This document shows, in pieces, positions 9,975-17,315 of a stretch of DNA of 32,440 nucleotides. Location: contig JALEPJ010000041.1 in assembly GCA_022766385.1 (NCBI GenBank), positions 1 through 32,440 on the forward strand, read 5' to 3'. The notes under the pieces are model-generated. The model was not told where the DNA came from, did not search any database, and saw only the letters and a program-made list of their open reading frames with translations. This DNA comes from Rikenellaceae bacterium (GTDB lineage Bacteria; Bacteroidota; Bacteroidia; Bacteroidales; UBA932). Made by a program: the position numbers and the translations under genes. The number at the start of each line of letters is the position of its first letter. The first letter of the stretch is position 1.

Positions 9975-12956
9975 TTACATCATTTTTGAAAGTTTTTCCA
10001 ATCTCATTCTGACATTCTCGAGGACATCGTCGTCAGGTCCTGAAGCCTCATAGCCGGAAGCAACGCTTTCGAAGGTAGCCTTAGCCTGTCTTAAGTTATC
10101 CTGCTCCGCGAAACTGTCGCCAAGGACGATAAAGGCCTTGGCAAGCCAATAGTTCTGTCCCTCCGCTTTTGCTGAGAAATCATAAACCATCTGCTCTACA
10201 TCAGCGAAATTGCCTTGATAATAAGCATCCTGTATGATAAGGAAGGCTGCCTCAGCCCCCTCATCGGAAGACGGTGCCTTGGAGAGTTGCTTAAGCATAT
10301 GCAAAGCCTCATCACGGCGGCTTGTGGCAAGATAGGACTTGGCCTTAACATAATCCGCCTCACGCGCCAATGTCTCGTCGACGTCACCGACTGAACGTAC
10401 AATGTCGGCAGCAGCAATAGCCTTGTCATAATCCTTCCCTGCATAAGCCGACCTCATCATTCCCAATTTCGCCGTAAGAACATTGTCTTGAATGCGGGCT
10501 ACTTCAGCCAGACGGGAATAACCATTGTAAGCATCGCTATAATGGCCAAGTCCGTAAGAGAGGACAGCATAGTTGAGAACTGCAGCCTCGAGCAGGTTGC
10601 CGGCATCGGAACGTTCAAGAACCGAAGCATAGCGCTGGATGGCATCCTCTTTCTGCCCGAGTTCCTTGAAACACTCTGCAGCATAGAACTGCGAAGTCGT
10701 GAAGCCTGAGCCTTCAGGATAGGCTTCCTGATACTTCTCAATGGCAGCAAGAGCCTTTTTGTAATTTCCGCTCAGGAATACCTGTTCAGCTGAGTTGAAA
10801 TAGATCTCCTCCTTTTCCGCATCGCTCTTCTTTCCTCCTGCACCCAAACCATCGACATATGCGATATACTTTTCAGGTTCGCCTAGCGACTGATATATAG
10901 ACTCTATGGCCAGCAATGCATCCTCGGTATATTCATTTTTCGGGAGAGTCTCCACCACCCTCTTGTAATACTCGAGGGCCTTGTCGTTTCTTGAGGCATT
11001 TCTCGATATCATTCCAAGTTCAATCAGGGAGCGGGCAATGAAATTGCCATCCTTGGTATTGCTGCAGAGGAGCTCGAAGCACTTGACAGCGTTGGCATTG
11101 TCCTTAATGTCGACATAAGCCCTTCCGAGTTCGTACATTGCCTCCGAATAGAGGAGAGCAGACGGCGAAGCATCCATTACCGGAGCGAGAGCCGAGACCT
11201 TCTTTTTCTTGTCTCCTGACAAACCGTACGAAAGGCCGAGCTGATAATATGGATAGATGTCATCAGGGTCATTGTACTTGGCTAGCACATTCTCGTAGGC
11301 CTGCTGGGCAGCCTTGTAATCCTTGCGAGCAAAGTCACAATCAGCCCTGCGGACAGATGCATCCTTGGCCTGAGCCTGGGCTCCCGAAGCGAGGTAATTA
11401 TCAAACCACTTGGCAGCGTTGGAATAATCTTCCTCCTTGAAATAGCAATAAGCGAGATTATATGGGAGAAGCAAACCCTCTTCATGCTGCTGAAGCGCTG
11501 AATTGTTGTAGAGTTCAGTGTATGTCTTCTCAGCTTCTTCATAACGGCCCATATTATAGTAGCACTCAGCGAGCCAGTAGCGCGAAAGCTGATAGAAAGG
11601 ATTCCTTTTGTCAGTGTAGAAGGCGGCTGCCTGCAAGTTCTGAACAGCGTCCCTCCACGAGCCGGCAGAAATCAGCTGAGCGGCGCGCAGATAGTTGGCT
11701 TTCATATAGTTGCTTCGCATATCAGGGCTGAGTTCGTCGATATTGTCATAAGCCTCAACGGCTCCGGCATAATCACGGCTCACAAGCTTCGAAAGCGCCA
11801 TATAGCTATAGATATCATCACCTCTCTTCGATTTCGAGTATTTGGCAATATAGTCTGTAAAGGCGCTTCCGTCCTGATTCAGGTCAAAAGCCAACTTGGC
11901 ATAATTGAAGAAAGCGTCTTCCTTTATATCGGCATCGTAATCAAGTACAGAAGCTTCCTTGAAGGCATTCATAGCAGCTACCTTGTTCTTGGTCTGGATA
12001 TAAGCATTTCCAAGTTCATATGAGGCAATCTGACCTATAGAGTCGGTGCGGAAGTTCATCCTGTTGAAGTTTTCAATCGCCCCCTCAAAGTCCTTCACCG
12101 CATAAAGCATCGAGCCGGCATAGAAATAGTCCGAGCGGCTTTTTGGCTCATCACTGTCAGAGATTTTCTCGTAGAACTCCTTGGCTCTGTCGACATTGCC
12201 CATAACAAGATAGGATTCAGAAATGATTCTGGCGAGACGGGGCTGCCGTTCAGAAGGGATTCTGTCGAACATCTGCGGTCCGTTCTCCACAACATAGCGG
12301 TAGTCCTTGTCCATAAAGCGGCATTCAAGTGTGTAATACCTCGAATAGTCCAGAAAACGGGGATCTTTCGAGGATAGATTGAACCATTCCTCAGCAGATT
12401 CGAATTCATTGTGGCAATAGTCTATGTAGCCTATGGAGAAGCGGGACGGTGCAGTAAAATCGGAGAAAGGCATCTTTTCAACATCCGAAAAGCTCTTCCT
12501 GGCAGTATCATAATTGCCCATGCTGAAATCACAAAAAGCTCGTTTGAAGATGTATTCGGCAATCTGTCCCTTTTCCAGTTCATCCTTCGACAAGGAGAGG
12601 AACTCCTTTTTGGCAGCAGCGTAATCACCGCCGTCAAATAAATCGAGTCCACGCTGGAAGTGCATCTGCCCGAGGAGGACTGACTCCGGGTATTTTTCGG
12701 AATAGGCGTCAATAAGAGACTCATAACCCACAGTTCTCATCTTTGCGGCGCAAAGCACTGCATAGCCCTCGCTCAGAGGATCTTCGTTGCGGACAATCAG
12801 ATCCTCGAAGATAGAACGGGCACTCTGGTACATTCCGCTTCTATAAAGCTTTAAAGCCTGCTTGAAATCCTTATCCTTCGGTGCAGCGTCCGCAATAAAA
12901 GTTCCGGACGCCAGGAGGATTGCGGCAAGTACGGCTGATATGTATTTCCTAGTCAT
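9975..12956 (-). CDS. Large secreted tetratricopeptide-repeat protein
   Basis: A 993-residue protein with a signal peptide (residues 1-24, ending in FIADAA) is followed by TPR-like helical repeats over nearly the whole length. Repeated A-x-x-x-Y/F and G-x-Y-x-x-A patterns are visible, for example GDYAAAKKEF, GNYDTARKSF, GRYEEAEKTY, EDYSNAAKWF, KDYKAAQQAY and GHYSDAYNGY. Such proteins act as periplasmic scaffolds. I chose the ATG at 12956; the open frame extends six codons to a TTG at 12974, but the ATG gives a standard signal peptide and a 22-base leader behind a good -7 box. The downstream barrel gene is 6 bases away, so the two products probably work together at the outer membrane. No enzymatic motif was found. 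Confidence 0.85.
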   Translation of the reverse strand: MTRKYISAVLAAILLASGTFIADAAPKDKDFKQALKLYRSGMYQSARSIFEDLIVRNEDPLSEGYAVLCAAKMRTVGYESLIDAYSEKYPESVLLGQMHFQRGLDLFDGGDYAAAKKEFLSLSKDELEKGQIAEYIFKRAFCDFSMGNYDTARKSFSDVEKMPFSDFTAPSRFSIGYIDYCHNEFESAEEWFNLSSKDPRFLDYSRYYTLECRFMDKDYRYVVENGPQMFDRIPSERQPRLARIISESYLVMGNVDRAKEFYEKISDSDEPKSRSDYFYAGSMLYAVKDFEGAIENFNRMNFRTDSIGQIASYELGNAYIQTKNKVAAMNAFKEASVLDYDADIKEDAFFNYAKLAFDLNQDGSAFTDYIAKYSKSKRGDDIYSYMALSKLVSRDYAGAVEAYDNIDELSPDMRSNYMKANYLRAAQLISAGSWRDAVQNLQAAAFYTDKRNPFYQLSRYWLAECYYNMGRYEEAEKTYTELYNNSALQQHEEGLLLPYNLAYCYFKEEDYSNAAKWFDNYLASGAQAQAKDASVRRADCDFARKDYKAAQQAYENVLAKYNDPDDIYPYYQLGLSYGLSGDKKKKVSALAPVMDASPSALLYSEAMYELGRAYVDIKDNANAVKCFELLCSNTKDGNFIARSLIELGMISRNASRNDKALEYYKRVVETLPKNEYTEDALLAIESIYQSLGEPEKYIAYVDGLGAGGKKSDAEKEEIYFNSAEQVFLSGNYKKALAAIEKYQEAYPEGSGFTTSQFYAAECFKELGQKEDAIQRYASVLERSDAGNLLEAAVLNYAVLSYGLGHYSDAYNGYSRLAEVARIQDNVLTAKLGMMRSAYAGKDYDKAIAAADIVRSVGDVDETLAREADYVKAKSYLATSRRDEALHMLKQLSKAPSSDEGAEAAFLIIQDAYYQGNFADVEQMVYDFSAKAEGQNYWLAKAFIVLGDSFAEQDNLRQAKATFESVASGYEASGPDDDVLENVRMRLEKLSKMM

Positions 12957-12978
12957 AAACAAAAATTGTATCAATCTA

Positions 12979-12986
12979 CAAATTTA
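12979..12986 (-). promoter_or_regulatory. Candidate -7 element for the TPR-barrel operon
   Basis: The minus strand reads TAAATTTG, matching TAnnTTTG, 22 bases before the ATG at 12956. A TTTG (complement of 13004-13007) lies 17 bases upstream and could serve as the -33 element, at slightly short spacing. It is part of a 120-base divergent region shared with ftsE. Confidence 0.6.
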
Positions 12987-13052
12987 CTCATTTTCGCACA
13001 CAACAAAAAATGTACAAAAGGGCTCCCGGACAAAATTCTCCTTTTTTTCTGT

Positions 13053-13060
13053 TATATTTG
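13053..13060 (+). promoter_or_regulatory. Candidate -7 element for ftsE-nth
   Basis: TATATTTG matches TAnnTTTG, 16 bases before the ftsE ATG. No clear TTTG is visible at the expected -33 distance. Confidence 0.6.
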
Positions 13061-13076
13061 TAAAAAAAGAACAGCA

Positions 13077-13787
13077 ATGGAAAACAAGCCCATAATCAGC
13101 TTTAAGAATGCAGACATTCTGAATGGAGAAAGCATAGTGATTTACGATCTGGACATGGAAATCCATCCCGGAGATTTCGTTTATATAGTGGGCAAGGTAG
13201 GCACAGGCAAAACCTCGATAATAAGGACAATGATTGCCGAAAATCCACTCAAGAAAGGCGAAGGAGAGGTTTGCGGATACAATCTGAACGGTATCAAAGC
13301 CAAGGACATCCCTTACTTGAGAAGGAAACTCGGAGTGGTGTTTCAGGACTTCCAGCTCCTGATGGACAGAACTGTCGAGGAGAATCTTGAATTCGTGTTG
13401 AAAGCCACAGGATGGAAGAAGGACGAAGACATCGACAGACGCATAGGTGAAGTGCTGGATGCCGTGGGAATGAGCACCAAGGCCCACAAGAAACCCCACC
13501 AGCTGTCCGGAGGTGAGCAGCAGCGCATCGCCATTGCCCGCTCAATACTCAACAGACCCGAGCTCATCATCGCGGACGAGCCTACGGGCAATCTTGACAA
13601 TGAAACCGCTGACGGCATACTCTCCCTTCTCAGTTCAATAAATAAGAAAAACGGTACGGCAATAGTAATGGTCACTCATAACAGAAGCATTTTCGAAAAG
13701 TATCCCGGACGCGTTTTTGAGTGCAAGGGCGAAAGTTGTAAAGAAAGCGGGAATAACGGTACAATAGAACTAAAGGCCAATATATGA
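13077..13787 (+). CDS. ftsE: FtsE-like cell-division ABC ATPase
   Basis: FtsE is the ATPase of the FtsEX complex, which controls peptidoglycan hydrolysis at the septum through a membrane partner FtsX. The protein is 236 residues. Walker A is GKVGTGKT (39-46), the Q-loop is VVFQDFQLL (88-96), the signature is LSGGEQQ (143-149), Walker B is LIIADEPTG (163-171), and the H-loop is MVTHN. The frame is open further upstream to 12966, but that segment contains the promoter, so the ATG at 13077 is the start. The stop overlaps nth by four bases (ATGA). FtsX is not adjacent. LolD or MacB-type ATPases are close relatives; FtsE is favoured by length and by the DFQLL segment. Confidence 0.8.
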   Translation: MENKPIISFKNADILNGESIVIYDLDMEIHPGDFVYIVGKVGTGKTSIIRTMIAENPLKKGEGEVCGYNLNGIKAKDIPYLRRKLGVVFQDFQLLMDRTVEENLEFVLKATGWKKDEDIDRRIGEVLDAVGMSTKAHKKPHQLSGGEQQRIAIARSILNRPELIIADEPTGNLDNETADGILSLLSSINKKNGTAIVMVTHNRSIFEKYPGRVFECKGESCKESGNNGTIELKANI

Positions 13788-14428
13788 CAAAGAAGGAAAG
13801 GTACGCAGGCATCATAGATTGGTTCACCTGCAATCTGCCGGTGGCGGAAACCGAACTCAAATATGAAACCCCCTTCCAGTTGCTTGTAGCCGTTGTTCTT
13901 TCGGCTCAATGCACTGACAAGAGGGTCAATATGATAACGCCGGAGCTCTTCAGGCACTATCCCAATGCGGAAAGGATGGCTGAGGCAGGTTTCGAGCAGA
14001 TTTTCGACCTCATCCGTTCTGTATCCTACCCAAATAACAAAACCCGCCACCTGATGGGGCTTTCGCGCAAGTTGGTGGATGATTTCCATGGAGAAGTACC
14101 TTCTGACATCGACAGTTTGATGAGTCTGCCGGGAGTAGGACGCAAAAGCGCCAATGTCCTGGCGTCAATAGTCTACGATAAACCTGTAATTGCGGTTGAC
14201 ACCCACGTTTTCAGGGTTTCGCACAGATTGGGACTGTCAGATGGCAAGACTCCCCTGGCTGTGGAACAGGATCTGGAAAAACACATTCCAGCTGAACTGA
14301 GGCCTAAAGCCCATCATTGGCTGATACTCCACGGCCGTTATACCTGCACGGCCAGAGCTCCGAAATGCGGGGAATGCGGACTGCACACCTGGTGCCGTGA
14401 GCATTCCCGCATCAGGAAACAAGTCTAG
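13784..14428 (+). CDS. nth: Endonuclease III, base-excision repair DNA glycosylase/AP lyase
   Basis: Nth removes oxidised pyrimidines from DNA and cleaves the abasic site. The 214-residue protein aligns almost residue for residue with the E. coli enzyme: the helix-hairpin-helix LPGVGRKSAN carries catalytic Lys121, Asp139 lies in AVDTHVFR, and the [4Fe-4S] ligands are Cys188, Cys195, Cys198 and Cys204 with the C-x6-C-x2-C-x5-C spacing. All essential residues are present. The start ATG overlaps the ftsE stop, implying translational coupling. Its TAG stop shares the palindrome CTAG (14425-14428) with the stop of the convergent phosphohexomutase. Confidence 0.96.
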   Translation: MTKKERYAGIIDWFTCNLPVAETELKYETPFQLLVAVVLSAQCTDKRVNMITPELFRHYPNAERMAEAGFEQIFDLIRSVSYPNNKTRHLMGLSRKLVDDFHGEVPSDIDSLMSLPGVGRKSANVLASIVYDKPVIAVDTHVFRVSHRLGLSDGKTPLAVEQDLEKHIPAELRPKAHHWLILHGRYTCTARAPKCGECGLHTWCREHSRIRKQV

Positions 14429-16089
14429 TTCACGAACTGAGCCTTGAGCAGCGCAATCTTTTCCTCAGCATCGGCGCCCTTGGCTCCGAAATAGAATTTG
14501 ATCTTCGGCTCGGTTCCGGAAGGCCTTACCGACACGACATCGCCTGCCTCATCGAAGAACTGGAGCACATTGGACTTAGGCTGTCCTGTCTTCTCAGGCT
14601 CGAGATAATCCACAACCTTGTTTACAGGCGAACCGCAGAGCTCGCGAGGAGGATTTGAACGGAGTTCCGCCATAATCTGCTGTATCTCCTCTGCACCTGA
14701 CTTGCCCTTGCGCACCAGTGAAACGAGGCCCTCCTTACGGAAGCCGTACTCATCATAAATCTTCTGCATCAACTGATATAGTGTCATACCCTGATCTGCA
14801 GCCCAGGCAGCGCATTCCGCAACCATAAGGCAAGAAACCTGAGCATCCTTGTCACGGACAAACTCGCCGACATTGAAGCCGTAGCTTTCCTCGCCTCCGC
14901 AAATGAACTCTCCGCCAAGAGCTTCCTGACGTTTAACCACCTCTGCAATGTATTTGAAGCCGGTGAGCACATTGTACACAGGAACATCGAAGCTCTTGCA
15001 GATATCAGTAATGAGTTCAGTAGTCACAATGGTTTTCACAACATACTTTCCCTCTGTGAGTTTCCCAAGTTCCTTCCATCTGTTGAGAATGTAGTAGGTA
15101 AGGAGGGAACCGGTCTGGTTGCCATTGAAAAGCACCATCTTACCGTCATTGTCACGGACTGCTATACCCATACGGTCAGCATCCGGGTCGGTACCGATTA
15201 CGATGTCCGCGCCTGTCTCCTCAGCTCTGTCAATAGCCATCTGAAGAGCTGCAGGCTCCTCAGGATTAGGAGAAACGACTGTAGGGAAATCGCCGTCGCT
15301 TACATCCTGGTCAGGGACATTGATGATATTTTTGAAACCTGCACGATGGAGAATCTCAGGGACGAGACGTACTCCGCAACCGTGAAGAGGAGTATATACT
15401 ATCTTGAGGTCCGAATGACGCTTATTGGCCTCAGGGCTGAGCGAAAGCGACAGAAGGTCACGGAGATAAAGCTCATCCACATCACTGCCCATCACGTCAA
15501 TCCCACCGCATTTCAGTTCGGATTTGAACTTGACCATCGAAGGATCAGTAATCTTGGCAACCTCGTCAACTATCTCCTTGTCAACAGGGGAAGTGACCTG
15601 ACCGCCGTCAGACCAGGATACCTTGTAGCCGTTGTATTCCTTAGGATTGTGGGATGCGGTAATCATAATGCCGGCAACAGCGCCCTTGAGACGTACAGCA
15701 TAGCTCATCTCGGGAGTAGGACGGATATTGTCAAAGATATAAACGTGGATACCGTTTGCAGAAAGCACGTCGGCAGCTATTCTGGCGAATTCCTTGCTAT
15801 GGTTTCTGCTGTCGTATGATATGCAGACTTTAAGGTCATCCCCTTCACAATGAGACAGCATGTAATTCGCAAGTCCCTGGGTAGCCATGCCCACAGTGTA
15901 CTTGTTCATTCTGTTCGTACCAACGCCCATAATGCCTCGGAGTCCTCCTGTTCCGAACTCAAGATTCTTGTAGAACGCATCTTCAAATCCTGCGGGATCT
16001 TCATTTCTGAGTTCAATGATTTTGCACTTGGTTTCCGGGTCAAAATCACCTTTGAGCCAACTCTCGGCCACTTCTTTATAGTCTTTCAT
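14425..16089 (-). CDS. Phosphohexomutase (phosphoglucomutase/phosphomannomutase)
   Basis: The enzyme interconverts hexose 1- and 6-phosphates through a phosphoserine, feeding glycogen, nucleotide sugars and surface polysaccharides. The 554-residue protein shows GTGGLRGIMG (46-55), the phosphoserine loop TASHNP with Ser146, the Mg2+ loop DPDADR (301-306), the sugar-specificity loop GGEESYGF, and the C-terminal phosphate loop RPSGTEPKIKF. The GEESYGF loop and length resemble the PGM/PMM2-type mutases, and glucose versus mannose preference is not resolved. Start ATG at 16089 has a -7 box about 41 bases upstream. Its stop overlaps the nth stop on the other strand. Confidence 0.93.
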   Translation of the reverse strand: MKDYKEVAESWLKGDFDPETKCKIIELRNEDPAGFEDAFYKNLEFGTGGLRGIMGVGTNRMNKYTVGMATQGLANYMLSHCEGDDLKVCISYDSRNHSKEFARIAADVLSANGIHVYIFDNIRPTPEMSYAVRLKGAVAGIMITASHNPKEYNGYKVSWSDGGQVTSPVDKEIVDEVAKITDPSMVKFKSELKCGGIDVMGSDVDELYLRDLLSLSLSPEANKRHSDLKIVYTPLHGCGVRLVPEILHRAGFKNIINVPDQDVSDGDFPTVVSPNPEEPAALQMAIDRAEETGADIVIGTDPDADRMGIAVRDNDGKMVLFNGNQTGSLLTYYILNRWKELGKLTEGKYVVKTIVTTELITDICKSFDVPVYNVLTGFKYIAEVVKRQEALGGEFICGGEESYGFNVGEFVRDKDAQVSCLMVAECAAWAADQGMTLYQLMQKIYDEYGFRKEGLVSLVRKGKSGAEEIQQIMAELRSNPPRELCGSPVNKVVDYLEPEKTGQPKSNVLQFFDEAGDVVSVRPSGTEPKIKFYFGAKGADAEEKIALLKAQFVN

Positions 16090-16130
16090 CGTATATGTGG
16101 TAGTTTTGATTAATGGTCAAATAACGATTT

Positions 16131-16138
16131 CAAATTTA
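16131..16138 (-). promoter_or_regulatory. Candidate -7 element for the phosphohexomutase gene
   Basis: The minus strand reads TAAATTTG, 41 bases before the ATG at 16089. It lies 21 bases from a divergent plus-strand box, so the two promoters interlock. No good -33 element was found. Confidence 0.5.
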
Positions 16139-16159
16139 ACACTTTTTTGCAATAATCAG

Positions 16160-16167
16160 TACCTTTG
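16160..16167 (+). promoter_or_regulatory. Candidate -7 element for the THUMP-like methyltransferase gene
   Basis: TACCTTTG matches TAnnTTTG and ends only 5 bases before the ATG at 16173, so the transcript may be leaderless or nearly so. A TTTTTTG run at 16143-16149 is too close to be the -33 element. Confidence 0.5.
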
Positions 16168-16172
16168 CCGGT

Positions 16173-17315
16173 ATGAAAAAGAACTTTGCCGATATTTTGA
16201 ATGACATTTCCGTTTCGGACTTTGCCAGAATGAAGAAAAAAGTACCGGAGTGGTCCGCTTTCGAAGGTCTTTCATACCCTTCCGGGCTTAGTATGGAGCA
16301 ATGCAGTTCATCAGTCACAGCCCTTTACAAAAGCAGACTCTGCCAACAGATTGCCCCACATCCGACAGTTGCCGATCTCACCGGAGGACTTGGAGTCGAC
16401 AGCTGGGCATTCTCTCAGATAGCCGGCAAAGTACTTTATAATGAGATGAATACGCAGCTGTTTGAGGCAGTCAGGAGCAATTTCGGAGTTATGGGGATAA
16501 GCAATGTCATTTTCAGCAACTGCGAAATCGTCCCAGGCTGCATCCAAGCTCTCCTGGGCAATGATTTCAAGCCCGACATCATCTATATTGACCCCGCAAG
16601 AAGAAGCAACACAGGCAAGAAAGTTTTCCTGATAGAGGACTGCAGTCCCGATGTGCTGACCCTTAAGGAAGAACTGTTCGAAGCCGCCCCGACACTCCTG
16701 ATCAAGCTCTCTCCTATGGCGGATATCACTATGGTCCTCAAGAGATTGGGGCCCGAAGTTCGCGAGTTGCACTGCGTCGGAGCCGATGGAGAATGCAAGG
16801 AATTGCTCGTTGTGCTGCAGAAGGGCTGGAGCGGAGCGACGCGCATCATTGCCGGCGGATTCAGCTTCCTTCCCGAGGAAGAGAGTGTCGCTGCAGCCTC
16901 CTATTGCCCTGACAGCAAAACTCTCGGAGCAATGCCATTGCTCTTCGAACCTTCGAGCACCCTTTTGAAGACCGGGGCATTCAAACTGCTCTGCGAGCGC
17001 TTTCCCCTTTTGAAGCTCGGGCGTCACACCCAGCTCTATGCCGCGAGAAACATCATACCGGCGTTGGATGGTCTGGGCAAATGGTTCAGGATAGAGGATT
17101 GCCTTCCCTTCGACAAAAGAAACGTGACAGAACTGGGCAAGAGGCTGGAACGTTGCGAGGTAACTGCCCGAAACATTCCTATAAGCAGTGAGGAGCTCAA
17201 AAGAAAAATGGGCACCGCCTCAGGAGGCAGCACCCACATTTTCGCTTTCAGTGCAGACTTCACAGAAGAAGAATCCACACGACTGATACTGCTTACATCC
17301 CCTTCAAATACTTGA
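16173..17315 (+). CDS. SAM-dependent methyltransferase with THUMP-like domain
   Basis: This 380-residue protein matches a Bacteroidota family with a class I Rossmann methyltransferase fold followed by a THUMP-like C-terminal domain. The SAM loop is DLTGGLGVDS (68-77), the ribose-binding acidic position is probably in YNEMNTQLFE (89-98), and the catalytic-loop position carries IYIDPARR (137-144) rather than a typical DPPY. The remainder (from about 200) would be the RNA-binding-like region. The target is probably an RNA, but that is inference. The ATG at 16173 is the obvious start. The last 23 bases overlap the end of the DPP-IV gene on the opposite strand. Confidence 0.8.
   Translation: MKKNFADILNDISVSDFARMKKKVPEWSAFEGLSYPSGLSMEQCSSSVTALYKSRLCQQIAPHPTVADLTGGLGVDSWAFSQIAGKVLYNEMNTQLFEAVRSNFGVMGISNVIFSNCEIVPGCIQALLGNDFKPDIIYIDPARRSNTGKKVFLIEDCSPDVLTLKEELFEAAPTLLIKLSPMADITMVLKRLGPEVRELHCVGADGECKELLVVLQKGWSGATRIIAGGFSFLPEEESVAAASYCPDSKTLGAMPLLFEPSSTLLKTGAFKLLCERFPLLKLGRHTQLYAARNIIPALDGLGKWFRIEDCLPFDKRNVTELGKRLERCEVTARNIPISSEELKRKMGTASGGSTHIFAFSADFTEEESTRLILLTSPSNT

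Noticed and set aside
9969..9976. The palindrome AAGCGCTT between the TPR and barrel genes
   Set aside because: It is only eight bases, lies in a 6-base operon gap and has no second copy or context; chance is likely.
12984..13499. A 171-codon minus-strand frame opposite ftsE
   Set aside because: It overlaps Walker A and the signature coding of ftsE and has no start context or domain.
16311..17027. A 238-codon minus-strand frame opposite the methyltransferase
   Set aside because: It lies antisense to a gene with clear methyltransferase motifs and has no recognisable motif or promoter of its own.
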